Of a stretch of DNA of 64,000 nt, positions 19,035 to 28,127 are shown piece after piece. This DNA comes from JANRIC01 sp033765345. GTDB taxonomy: Bacteria > Bacteroidota > Bacteroidia > Cytophagales > Microscillaceae. Both the position numbers and the translations under genes were made by a program. Positions within the stretch are counted from its first letter, which is position 1; every line of letters begins with the position of its first letter. The DNA lies in NCBI GenBank assembly GCA_033765345.1, contig JANRIC010000107.1:1-64000 (forward strand). Reading direction: 5' to 3'. The notes beneath the pieces were generated by a model. It was not told where the DNA came from. It made no database searches and worked only from the letters and a program-made list of their open reading frames with translations.

Positions 19035-20000
19035 TTGTGCAAAATACCGAAAATCTCTATATTGGAGTATGATTTAAAGATTAAACTCCAGAAAACCTTG
19101 AAAAGTCAAAAATTAACCCTCATCATCTTATTGGCTGTCACGGCTTTATTACTCATAGAATTTGCCGGAAAAAGGCTATTTGCCACTCGTACAGCCCAAA
19201 AAACAGAGAAAACAAAAAAATCTGGTGAACCGGAGAACTCTGCAAAAGATACCACTGCCCAAATCTCCGCAGCGGATTCTATTGCGGCTTTGTATGCCCC
19301 GTCGATATTTAAAAACGAGCAAAAAAAACACAATCGGGTCAAAGAAGCCTATAAAAAATATGGGAAAAAAGTCAGTGATCTGTACAGCAAGCTCGGTCTG
19401 GATGAAAATTCCCTCGAGATCTACCTCAGAGTCTTTAAAAAAGAAAAATTGCTGGAGGTTTGGGCAAAGGACAAAAACAAAAAACAATACAGCCTGCTGA
19501 CTAGCTATGATTTTTGCAAAAGTTCGGGTACTTTGGGTCCCAAACGCAAAGAAGGAGACTTGCAAATCCCCGAAGGTTTCTACCGAATTGTTACTTTTAA
19601 CCCCGAAAGTCAATTTTATTTGTCCCTAGGAATTAATTATCCCAATCGTTCGGATAAGGTTTTGGGGGATACAACCAATCTGGGAGGAGATATTTTTATT
19701 CATGGCGACTGTGTGACGGTCGGCTGTATTCCTATTACGGATGAAAAAATACAAGAGTTATATATCATCGCAGTTGATGCAAAAGCCGTTGGGCAGGGGC
19801 GAATTCCGGTATCCATCTTCCCCACCAAACTGGATGATGCAAATTTTAAAGCATTAACTACAGAATACGTCGACAAACCGCAACTCCTTAAATTTTGGGC
19901 TTCGCTCAAGGAAGGTTATCAGACTTTTGAGAAGTGTAAAAAGCTTCCTACTATTACATTCGGTGCGAAGGGAGAATACATTTGTAAGTCCGGTTGTTAG
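19035..20000 (+). CDS. Membrane-anchored L,D-transpeptidase (YkuD/YafK type)
   Basis: 321 residues. A membrane helix at about 29-45 anchors the protein, a charged linker follows, and the catalytic domain carries the YkuD signature with His223 (IHGD) and nucleophile Cys231 (VGCIPIT). It resembles the YafK branch. L,D-transpeptidases crosslink peptidoglycan or attach/detach proteins at meso-diaminopimelate. The reading frame begins with TTG one base after the stop of the VWA gene; no in-frame ATG occurs before the membrane helix, so this start is accepted with some doubt. It probably acts in the periplasm together with the VWA protein. Confidence 0.85.
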   Translation: MCKIPKISILEYDLKIKLQKTLKSQKLTLIILLAVTALLLIEFAGKRLFATRTAQKTEKTKKSGEPENSAKDTTAQISAADSIAALYAPSIFKNEQKKHNRVKEAYKKYGKKVSDLYSKLGLDENSLEIYLRVFKKEKLLEVWAKDKNKKQYSLLTSYDFCKSSGTLGPKRKEGDLQIPEGFYRIVTFNPESQFYLSLGINYPNRSDKVLGDTTNLGGDIFIHGDCVTVGCIPITDEKIQELYIIAVDAKAVGQGRIPVSIFPTKLDDANFKALTTEYVDKPQLLKFWASLKEGYQTFEKCKKLPTITFGAKGEYICKSGC

Positions 20001-20307
20001 AAATGGAACGCTTTATGCTCTACTGCAAAATTCCCGATTTAAGACAAATTTTCTAATTCCGGGATGTTTTGAGTATCCATTTTTGGCTAATTCATTGATA
20101 ATCAAGCATGTAATCTAGTGGCATAAATTTGGTCTTTTACTAGTCAGTTTGATACTCAATGCATAGCTGGTTGAAGAATGCTCAAAAAAACTCCTCTCCT
20201 TGACGAGAAGAGTTTTTTTTATTCGATGCAGGCGCAAAGATTTTTTGCAGGCATATCAACTCGTATATTTTTTTTGTATCTTTATCTTTCACAATATTTT
20301 ACAAGCC
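20001..20307. other. Intergenic region before the ATPase/TOPRIM pair
   Basis: About 300 bp with no recognised gene. It contains the hairpin and T-run described separately at 20184-20220. An in-frame extension of the ATPase gene upstream of 20308 overlaps that hairpin and encodes a poor, Phe-rich sequence, so it is not counted as coding. Confidence 0.7.
20184..20220 (+). terminator. Rho-independent-like terminator
   Basis: Stem ACTCCTCTC / GAGAAGAGT with one C-A mismatch, a short loop (CTTGAC) and a run of eight T, preceded by seven A. It lies 184 bp after the L,D-transpeptidase stop and before the ATPase gene, so it would separate the two units. Confidence 0.7.
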
Positions 20308-21438
20308 ATGAAAATAGAATCTCTCACCTATTTTGACCATAGCCAGGGCTGGGGTTTTGAAAATCTGGAATTCTCTAAGTTAAATCTCCTCGTGGGTGCA
20401 TCAGGCGTGGGGAAAACACAGATTTTAAGGGCGATTGAAGAACTACAGGATATTGCACAGGGAACCTACTCCAAAGGCATAGTTTGGCAAATTATTTTTA
20501 AAGTGAACGAAGACAAAACATATATTTGGGAAGGAGATTTAAGTGAAACTGAAACAGAGTTTACACCTTTTCAAAAGAATGAGCCAATTATTAAATTTGA
20601 AAAGCTTACTCTCAACGAAGAAATTTTATATTGTCGAGAAAAGACAGGTATTACTTTTAAAGGTTCTATACTTCCTTTTATAAATTCTCACGATATTTTG
20701 CTTCCATTTTTTAAAGAAGATGAAATGATCCGAGAGGCTTATGTTCATTTGAATTACATATTTCATTTTGATGATGCTGAATATGACCAAGCTCTTCCTT
20801 GGTCATATATCAAACATTATGAAACTATAATAAAAGATGTGAATTTGCTAAATCTCCGTGGGTCTATTTTTTCATTGAAATGGAAGCTTTACTTTTTACA
20901 GAAAAAAAGTGAAGAAAATGAAGAATTTGCCAAACTCTGGAGTACTATTCTACAAAGTTATAAAGATATTTTTCCACAGGTTGAGTCTATTGAATTTTTA
21001 TTATCCTATCGAAAAGGATCAAATAGTAAATTTTTTCCAACGATTAGACTGATAGAAAAAAAACACCCTGAAACTCCCATTTCCGAAGAAGACATCTCCT
21101 CCGGGATGCTCAAAACCTTGCTCATGCTGGCACAAATTTATTTGATACCGGATAATTCGGTGGTCTTGGTAGATGAGCTAGAAAACAGCTTGGGGGTCAA
21201 TTGTATGGACACTGTACTTGAAAATATTGTATTCGAGAACCGGGGGCAGTTTATCCTTACCAGTCATCATCCTTATATCATCAATCATATTCCGTATGAA
21301 AGGTGGCTAATCATCACACGAGAAAACGGCAAAATCATCGCTCATAAAGCAAATGAATTTGATTTGGGAAAATCACGTCACGATAATTTTATCAAACTAA
21401 CAAATCTCAAAGCATTTAAAGAAGGGGTAACAGTTTAA
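20308..21438 (+). CDS. ABC-type AAA ATPase, first gene of an ATPase/TOPRIM pair
   Basis: 376 residues from the ATG at 20308; the frame is open further upstream but that part overlaps a terminator. Walker A GASGVGKT is at 30-37. An ABC-like signature ISSGMLKTL lies near 263-271, Walker B SVVLVDELENSLG has Asp289 and Glu290, and the switch segment LTSHHPYI has His320/His321. The insert of about 220 residues between Walker A and the signature is not recognisable. The arrangement is that of single-chain SMC/OLD-like ATPases in phage-defence modules such as OLD, PARIS AriA and Septu PtuA. The TOPRIM-like gene starts 4 bp after the stop. It is predicted to be a nucleotide-dependent sensor or scaffold for that partner. 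Confidence 0.88.
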   Translation: MKIESLTYFDHSQGWGFENLEFSKLNLLVGASGVGKTQILRAIEELQDIAQGTYSKGIVWQIIFKVNEDKTYIWEGDLSETETEFTPFQKNEPIIKFEKLTLNEEILYCREKTGITFKGSILPFINSHDILLPFFKEDEMIREAYVHLNYIFHFDDAEYDQALPWSYIKHYETIIKDVNLLNLRGSIFSLKWKLYFLQKKSEENEEFAKLWSTILQSYKDIFPQVESIEFLLSYRKGSNSKFFPTIRLIEKKHPETPISEEDISSGMLKTLLMLAQIYLIPDNSVVLVDELENSLGVNCMDTVLENIVFENRGQFILTSHHPYIINHIPYERWLIITRENGKIIAHKANEFDLGKSRHDNFIKLTNLKAFKEGVTV

Positions 21439-21442
21439 ATCA

Positions 21443-22144
21443 ATGAATTTATACTTTTTAGTGGAGGGTGCCAAAACGGAGATGATCGTTTACCCTCAGT
21501 GGTTATCTTATTTGATTCCTCAACTGACTCAGGCAGAGAGTATTTCCGAAGTACGGGAAAACAATTATTTTATGTTGAGTGGTGGCGGAGTTCCACAAAT
21601 TTACGATCAATTGGAAAAAACAATTCAAGATATCAATGCATCAGGAAAGTTCAAATATCTGGTTTTTTGTGTTGATAGTGATGAAATGACCGTGGAAGAA
21701 AAAAAAGAAGAAATCCATAATAAAATAAAAACTAAAAATCTTGAATTAATTGATTGCCACTTGGAAATAATCGTCCAAAATGTATGCATTGAGACTTGGT
21801 TTTTGGGCAACAAAAAAATTTTCCCGAATGATCTCGATAGCGAGCTTTTTAGAAAATATGTCCAACATTATAACGTCCGTGAAAACGATCCTGAGAGGAT
21901 GCCCCTCTTGCCTGAAGCGGAATTTGATACCCATGCACAGTTTCATGAAAGCTATTTGAGAGAGCTTTTTAAGGAAAAATTTAAAAATCAACCTATTCGC
22001 TATTCCAAAAATCATCCTGGAGAAGTTACTAAAGAATACTACCTCAAAGCCCTCCAGCAAAGAATCCTTGACAATCCGGGGCATTTGATGAGTTTTCAAT
22101 ATTTTATTCGGTTTTGTACGGAGATTCGGGTGCTTTTCAACTAA
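21443..22144 (+). CDS. TOPRIM-like (DUF4276/DUF4435-like) putative nuclease, partner of the ATPase
   Basis: 233 residues. The N-terminus LYFLVEGAKTEMIVYP matches the TOPRIM first motif with Glu8, and LVFCVDSDEM gives the DxD pair Asp78/Asp80. These are the three acidic residues needed for metal-dependent phosphoryl transfer in OLD, primase and PARIS AriB type proteins. The C-terminal half is unrecognised. It starts 4 bp after the upstream ATPase gene, so the two form one operon. The combination suggests a nuclease or RNA-cleaving effector activated by the ATPase. I cannot assign it to a named defence family from sequence reading alone. Confidence 0.82.
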   Translation: MNLYFLVEGAKTEMIVYPQWLSYLIPQLTQAESISEVRENNYFMLSGGGVPQIYDQLEKTIQDINASGKFKYLVFCVDSDEMTVEEKKEEIHNKIKTKNLELIDCHLEIIVQNVCIETWFLGNKKIFPNDLDSELFRKYVQHYNVRENDPERMPLLPEAEFDTHAQFHESYLRELFKEKFKNQPIRYSKNHPGEVTKEYYLKALQQRILDNPGHLMSFQYFIRFCTEIRVLFN

Positions 22145-22296
22145 GCCAATCCTCTGATATTTCAGTATTTATTCTCTTTGGCTACACGAGTTTTACACTT
22201 TATTTAAATTTTATTCTAAGATATGCTATAATCAAATATAACCTAAATCTAAGAATTTTAAAAATCAGTTTTTTTTCAATTTAATCCCCTAACACC

Positions 22297-22358
22297 ACGG
22301 TCAGTTTCTTTACTGATAATTCTTTTGTTTCCAAATTACCAGTAAAGAAACTGACCGT
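22297..22358. repeat. 25-nt inverted repeat with 12-nt loop
   Basis: Left arm 22297-22321 and right arm 22334-22358 are complementary in 24 of 25 positions; the outer 19 (ACGGTCAGTTTCTTTACTG) are perfect. No T-run adjoins the stem on either strand. It lies between two convergent genes, the TOPRIM gene and the ThuA/dehydrogenase gene. It could be a bidirectional transcription barrier, a MITE-like insertion or a structured RNA. Confidence 0.9.
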
Positions 22359-22421
22359 AGTAAGTAAGGAGTTGTCTGTACCAAGCTTTTTGCCTGCATC
22401 AGGCTAATCCACAAAAATATG

Positions 22422-25400
22422 CTATTGCTCCACCTCCCTAAACAATACCCAATCTAGGTCGAGTACTTTATTTTGTTCAGCTTCCCCAGCTTCATTGTGC
22501 TCAGGAATTACTTTTTCGGTGAATACAAGGTAGAGATCGGTCTCAGAATTGATGGCACTGAATGGGATGAATAATTCCTTCCAAGCTCGCTCCTCAGCGG
22601 CGGGTGGGAGTTTTGCCTGGGCGATTTTTTTGCCGAGTATGCTCCCCAAATGCAGGGAAATAGTGCCTTCTTTGCGATTGGCGAGTCGGATTGTGACTCC
22701 GGCAATACCTTTTAAGTCTACTTGTTTAAAAGCAATCGAGCCTCCGGTAAAAAGCTGCACCATTGTGTTTTCACCTTTTTCACCAAAGCGTCTTTTTTCT
22801 CCGCCACTGATCTGATCCGCAAATTCGGCTTGCATCTTTGCAGGGCGTAAAATAAGCACTTCCCGACTACCTAGCGGCTCAATGCCCCCAGCACCTTGGT
22901 CACGATAGCCTACTGCCATAAGATAAGCCCCGCTTTTGTCGGATTGGTGTCGATTGAGTTTCATTTTTCCGGTGAGTGGGATGGAAGATTTTTCTTCCAG
23001 TGAGAGGATATATCTGACCATTTCCTGTGCATCTGCTTCGCTGAGTTGTGGGTGGCCGGCCATGATTTTTTCGCCCCAGTTGCCATTACCTCCTTTGATG
23101 ATCTTTTGGGCTAAGATGGTCACAGCCTGCGGATCATCCTGGTATCGCTGGGCTACCTGCCGGTAGGAGGGTCCGATGTTTGGGGCTTCTTCCTGATGAC
23201 AGGAGAAACAATCGCTTCCACTGATGAGTTTTTTGCCTTTCAGGTATTTGAGTGGTCCTTCGGGTAAGGCTTCTTTGCCTTGAATGATATTGCTTAGGTA
23301 TTCAAAATCATCTATGTAGGTAAATGTAAGTGTCTGTTGTTTGGGATCAATGCCCTCCTTGCTTTCATCTTCTTTGTCGCGGATACGGATTTGATAAGGT
23401 ACTTCCTGAGTTTGTTCAAAGTAGAAAGAGCGATTCCCTGTCCAAGCAATTTGTACTTCTGGCGGATTGTTACCGATTTGTATCGTTGCATACGCCAGTC
23501 CTTCGCTTCCTTGAGCGTCAATTACTTTGAGTTTGACCTTGTAAGTACCGTTTTTGGCGAACGTATAACTTGCATCGACTCCTTGTGCATCGGCTTTTTT
23601 CATATTGCCGAAATACCACTCGTAGCGCAGCGAATCGCCTTGGTCATAGTCAAAAGAGGCGCGGGCAGAAAATTTGACCTTGTGTGGAGCAGAGCCATTG
23701 GGTTTGTCCATACTGATTTTGGCGATAGGTTCACGGTTTCCGTGGGCAAACACAATTTTGGTCAGTCGGGCATCCGGGTTATCCATAAAATATTGATTGC
23801 CATATTCTAAGACATACATTGCCCCATCTGGGCCGAATTTGATGTCAATTGGCTTGCTCCAGGAGATATTATCCAGGAAGGGTTCCATTTGCAGGAGTTT
23901 GCCGTCTTTGTCTAAGGTAAACACCTTGATCCAACTGCGGGCCCATTCGTAGACAAAAAATTTACCATCATAATATTCCGGGAATTTTACCTTTGAGGGC
24001 AAGGTAGCTTCATATTGATAAAAAGGCCCTGCCATCGCACTGCGTGAGCCTGTACCCAACAGTGGAAACTCTTTGGATTCTGAATAAGGATACCAAATCC
24101 AGGCAGGCTGCGCCGGAGGCAAGATTTCAGCACCGTAATTATGGGGTGAAAGATTGACAGGACGGCTAGAAACCTGTAGTGTGCCTACTTCGTCCGTCGC
24201 AAAATCACGATCGGGGTATGAAAAGTTATTCCCCACAAAATAAGGCCATCCAAAATTCCCAGCGGTTTTGGCTTGGTTCCATTCGTCGTAGCTTTGTGGG
24301 CCATAGCGTCCTGGTTCGCCGACATCCGGGCCTACATCACCCCAATAAACCCAATTGGTACGAGGGTCAATGCTAATGCGGAAAGGATTGCGACAGCCCA
24401 TCGCGTAGATTTCGGGGCGGCCTTGAGAGCCGTCTTTGGGGAAAAGATTACCGTGGGGGATTTCATAAGTACCATTGGGTTTGGGTTTGATTCTGAGGAT
24501 TTTACCACGGAGGTCTTGCGTATTGCCTGAAGATTTCTGGGCATCAAAAGGACCTCGTCCCGGGCGTTCGTCAATAGGTGTGTAGCCATTAGATTCTTTG
24601 GAACTGGTATTGTCACCAGTGGAGAGATACAGCAGCCCGTCCGGGCCGAATTCTACGGCTCCGCCAGAGTGGCAGCAGGTTTCGCGTTGTACTTTTACTT
24701 TGAGAATTACTTTTTCGGTATTCCAGTACAGGCTATCTCCTATAAAATCAAACCTAGAGAGATACTGATAAGGATTATCACACAGAGCAGAAGGGGAGTA
24801 ATAGATGTACACCCAGTGATTATCCCTGCCATAGCCAGGGTCAGCAGCTATTCCCTGCAAACCGTCTTCATAATTTCCATTGATACACACATTAAACTCG
24901 GCGACTACCTTGGTTTTTTGGGCGTAAGGGTCATAAAGTTTGAGTTTGCCACGTCGTTCCGTAAATAATACCTGCTCGCTTACTGGCAAAATAGTCATTT
25001 GCATCGGCTCATAAAGATCATCATCGAGTACAATTTGTGTAAATCGACTTTCCGGTGGGGCAGGCAAGCTTCGCATACGCATTGGGTTGTAGGCATTATC
25101 GCCCATTAGAAAATGAAGCCCTTTGAGCAATTCGGCTTTGAGGTCAGCCTTTTGAAAATCAAATTTATGGATGTCTGCTTTTGCAATTCTGCCACCGTCA
25201 TATTTGGAGGTTTGGAATAACTTGGGCAAATCAGAATCTTCCAGACCTGCTTTGGCGATGGGGTTCTTGGCATCCAGGAGTGCTTGATACCAGTGCCAGC
25301 TATAAGGCCTAGTATGTAAGCTATCAATAGTAAACAAACCGCCACCTGCTTGTACATAACGCTCTACGCCGGTTTTGTGCCAGGGCTGGAGTTGGGCTTC

Positions 25401-25658
25401 GGGTAGGTTGAGCATCAGGATTGCACTGTACTGTAATAGGCTATCCTCAGTCAGTACTTCAAAGCTTTTGCGGATATCGAGCCGGAAACTCTCAGACTTG
25501 GCTAATTCTTGCAAATGAGCTTGTATTTTTTGGGTATAGGAAGCATCTTTTTCAGCAGGGTTGAAGAGGTATAAAACCTTTTTTTCTTTTCGGAAGGTGA
25601 GATCATGGTGGCAAGAAGCAAGCATGACCATAAGTAGTATTGTGCAAATAAATCTCAT
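22422..25658 (-). CDS. Multidomain lipoprotein: ThuA-like, sugar dehydrogenase, PKD, cytochrome c, carbohydrate-binding
   Basis: 1078 residues. Lipoprotein signal with lipobox LASC (Cys16), a ThuA-like domain (about 25-190), a glucose/sorbosone dehydrogenase beta-propeller (about 205-640; motifs GLQGIAADPGY, GGAVEFGPDGLLYLSTGDN, DIKFGPDGAMYVLEYGN), a PKD domain (about 655-735), a class I cytochrome c domain with heme-binding CFSCH at Cys817/Cys820/His821, and a C-terminal carbohydrate-binding (CBM6-like) domain. Such fusions are frequent in Bacteroidota and act at the cell surface or periplasm as sugar oxidoreductases passing electrons to the bound heme. The physiological substrate is unknown. 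Confidence 0.92.
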   Translation of the reverse strand: MRFICTILLMVMLASCHHDLTFRKEKKVLYLFNPAEKDASYTQKIQAHLQELAKSESFRLDIRKSFEVLTEDSLLQYSAILMLNLPEAQLQPWHKTGVERYVQAGGGLFTIDSLHTRPYSWHWYQALLDAKNPIAKAGLEDSDLPKLFQTSKYDGGRIAKADIHKFDFQKADLKAELLKGLHFLMGDNAYNPMRMRSLPAPPESRFTQIVLDDDLYEPMQMTILPVSEQVLFTERRGKLKLYDPYAQKTKVVAEFNVCINGNYEDGLQGIAADPGYGRDNHWVYIYYSPSALCDNPYQYLSRFDFIGDSLYWNTEKVILKVKVQRETCCHSGGAVEFGPDGLLYLSTGDNTSSKESNGYTPIDERPGRGPFDAQKSSGNTQDLRGKILRIKPKPNGTYEIPHGNLFPKDGSQGRPEIYAMGCRNPFRISIDPRTNWVYWGDVGPDVGEPGRYGPQSYDEWNQAKTAGNFGWPYFVGNNFSYPDRDFATDEVGTLQVSSRPVNLSPHNYGAEILPPAQPAWIWYPYSESKEFPLLGTGSRSAMAGPFYQYEATLPSKVKFPEYYDGKFFVYEWARSWIKVFTLDKDGKLLQMEPFLDNISWSKPIDIKFGPDGAMYVLEYGNQYFMDNPDARLTKIVFAHGNREPIAKISMDKPNGSAPHKVKFSARASFDYDQGDSLRYEWYFGNMKKADAQGVDASYTFAKNGTYKVKLKVIDAQGSEGLAYATIQIGNNPPEVQIAWTGNRSFYFEQTQEVPYQIRIRDKEDESKEGIDPKQQTLTFTYIDDFEYLSNIIQGKEALPEGPLKYLKGKKLISGSDCFSCHQEEAPNIGPSYRQVAQRYQDDPQAVTILAQKIIKGGNGNWGEKIMAGHPQLSEADAQEMVRYILSLEEKSSIPLTGKMKLNRHQSDKSGAYLMAVGYRDQGAGGIEPLGSREVLILRPAKMQAEFADQISGGEKRRFGEKGENTMVQLFTGGSIAFKQVDLKGIAGVTIRLANRKEGTISLHLGSILGKKIAQAKLPPAAEERAWKELFIPFSAINSETDLYLVFTEKVIPEHNEAGEAEQNKVLDLDWVLFREVEQ

Positions 25659-25869
25659 AGGCTTGTGTAAATTATAGATAAGAAGTCAGAACTTTGGAAT
25701 ATTCAGGTTACATGTAGGCTTAAAGTTAGCCCTGTTCAGGTAAAATCACAAGTTTAGCATGGCAAAATAACATTTGCTGTACAAAACAGACATTTTACTG
25801 GTATTGATTTAGCTTAGAATCAAACTTAAATCCTTCATATCTCTGAATACACAGATCAAAAAATTGAAT

Positions 25870-27915
25870 TTAAAGCAAACGGATCAAGGCAATTTCAATC
25901 AAAAGACAAATAAGTGCCACGATGAGCATATATTTCCAGAGATTGATTTGAATATTTTTTTCCTTGAATTCCTGAATGAAGTTCTTATTTTCGGTAAAAT
26001 CATAAACTTGTACATTTTTGGCTGCCCCAAAAGCACTTTTGATTTGATCTTTGGTGTAAAAATCCATTTGTGATTCGGCTTTGCCATAGTTGAGTGCAAT
26101 CATACCTGCTGACTTTTTGCCTTCGGTTTGGAGGGAATAAAAACCTGCCTCAAGGGCTATTTCGGGCAATTCAAAGGTCAATTCTCCGTCTACAATTCTT
26201 TGAGCTGGAACTATCTGTAGGTCGCCTTTGACTAGTTTGTAGACCTGTTCTTTGCTGGGTGCATCTACTTTGACGTTCAGGGTTTTATCTTGGAAGGTGT
26301 AAGACAGTCGTTCATCTCTGCCTTTGCTGAGAGAAGCAATTTTGTACATAATGGGTACAAAGACGGCGTGTTTGGCAAAATTGCTGTATGCAGACTGCAA
26401 AGGAGAGGCAAACAGATAAACTTTGCCTTGCTGTTGATTAAATTGTGTCAGAAAAGGGCGGCGATTTTTAAAATCCAGCAGATTATTTCCCAGATTATTC
26501 CATTGGAGTACTGCATTGGCATAGGGCATATTCATATTGTTGGGTACTTTCTCAAAAATTCCCTGATAAAAGGGATTTTGTACATTCATCACTGCCAGTT
26601 CGTTGGCTTTGCCAGTGCCTAATGAATCCGGATTAACAGCTCTTGACCCGCTGATATTCAGCGCAGTAAGGAGCGATACAAAATCTGAACCTGCTTTTGC
26701 AGGAGGAATCACGACCAAAGAACCTCCTTTGGATACAAATTCGCGAAGCGAACGAGCAAGCTCATTATCTATCAGCGACGTTTCCTGGAGGATAATCAAT
26801 TCGGCATTATTGACCCGGTTATAATCCAAGCTGTTGATATTAAAGCTATTCACCTGGAAAACCGATTCATTGGAATACACATTCTCGATATAATTACTTT
26901 GTTTTTGATCATACAAATGCAGAATATCAATTTTGGGAGAAGCATTGATCACAAAATAATAGTCATTGTCAAAAGTAACTGGGTAATCCTCAAAGCTGAT
27001 TCTGCACGGTTTGATCCCTGTACCCTGGACGGTAAAATTGAAGTTAGCCTTAGTCGTCGCATTGGCTGCCAGATTGACTGTACTGGTGGAAACTTGTTTA
27101 TTATCGATAAATAGTTTTAGGGTAAGCCCTAGATATTCTTCCTGACTAAAGCTTTTGAGGCGTACATTGATCTGGTTCGTTTCCAGAGACTTGATGAAGG
27201 GATTCTCCAGCCATACCGAATCAATCATCAGATTGGGCGTGCGCTCGGATTTGATCGGAATGATATAATATTGATTGTTGGTATCGAGTTTGACCTTGTC
27301 CAAATCGCCTGCGGTACTTTTTTGAAAGTCGGAAAACCAAAAAATTTGATTTTTCCGATTCTGAGAATAACGATCCAGCAGATTGGTCTGTCTTTGAAAA
27401 ACACTGTTCAAATCTCGAAATGAATTGGAAAAACTCGTCTCAGTCAGTCGGTCTTCTATTTCTTCGGAAGTAACCGGATATTGCTCTTTATTCTCAAAAT
27501 TATTAGTAATCATCTGAAAACGAGCATCTTTAGGAAATACCTTGATTAAATCACTTGTATAAGAAAGTGCCAGATCGAGGTATTTGTCATTCCCTACCTC
27601 ACTTTGCATACTGTAAGAATTATCTACATAAATACTTACCAATCCGCTTAGATTTTTGATGGCTTTTTGGTTGGCACTTGGCAGAAAGGGTTGGGCAAAA
27701 GCAAAAACCAGAAAACTCACAAAACCCAAACGGCTTAAGAGAATGAGAAAATGTTTAAGTTTGCGAAAAGAATTGGTTTTGGTTTTGACTTCTTTGAGCA
27801 AACTAACATTACTGAAATAAACACGTTTGATTCTTCGGAAGTTGAATAGGTGGATGGCAATCGGAATGGCCAGCGCAAACAAAGCCCATAAAAATTGGGG
27901 ATATAAAAATTTCAT
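25870..27915 (-). CDS. BatA N-terminal and VWA domain membrane protein
   Basis: 681 residues. It starts with the BatA/aerotolerance N-terminal signature (FLYPQFLWALFALAIPIAIHLFNFRR) with a first helix at about 6-25 and a second near 56-78, then a VWA-like domain with IYVDNSYSM (DxSxS metal site). A long extracytoplasmic part and a last helix (about 660-678) follow. It belongs to the family annotated as 'BatA domain-containing protein', thought to act in envelope stability or oxidative tolerance. The other Bat genes (batB-batE) and the MoxR ATPase are not nearby, so this is the stand-alone type. Confidence 0.9.
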   Translation of the reverse strand: MKFLYPQFLWALFALAIPIAIHLFNFRRIKRVYFSNVSLLKEVKTKTNSFRKLKHFLILLSRLGFVSFLVFAFAQPFLPSANQKAIKNLSGLVSIYVDNSYSMQSEVGNDKYLDLALSYTSDLIKVFPKDARFQMITNNFENKEQYPVTSEEIEDRLTETSFSNSFRDLNSVFQRQTNLLDRYSQNRKNQIFWFSDFQKSTAGDLDKVKLDTNNQYYIIPIKSERTPNLMIDSVWLENPFIKSLETNQINVRLKSFSQEEYLGLTLKLFIDNKQVSTSTVNLAANATTKANFNFTVQGTGIKPCRISFEDYPVTFDNDYYFVINASPKIDILHLYDQKQSNYIENVYSNESVFQVNSFNINSLDYNRVNNAELIILQETSLIDNELARSLREFVSKGGSLVVIPPAKAGSDFVSLLTALNISGSRAVNPDSLGTGKANELAVMNVQNPFYQGIFEKVPNNMNMPYANAVLQWNNLGNNLLDFKNRRPFLTQFNQQQGKVYLFASPLQSAYSNFAKHAVFVPIMYKIASLSKGRDERLSYTFQDKTLNVKVDAPSKEQVYKLVKGDLQIVPAQRIVDGELTFELPEIALEAGFYSLQTEGKKSAGMIALNYGKAESQMDFYTKDQIKSAFGAAKNVQVYDFTENKNFIQEFKEKNIQINLWKYMLIVALICLLIEIALIRLL

Positions 27916-28127
27916 TAATTATTCTACCTGGATTTAAATAATTTTTTTATAATCAAAAGCAAATCTAATGAATTGTACCTAAAAAATAGAAATCTCGTAT
28001 TTTAATAACGCATAATAATTTGTTAAATTCTGCTTATTTTTTGAGACACAAACTACAAGCTTCCAACAGGTTTTATTTGAACTTGTACCTTCTTTGAAAA
28101 TTATAAATCGTGAACATCAGTTTTAAA

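Noticed and set aside
20200..20307. Upstream extension of the ATPase protein by 36 residues
   Set aside because: It overlaps a terminator hairpin and T-run; the ATG at 20308 gives a start directly before the conserved fold.
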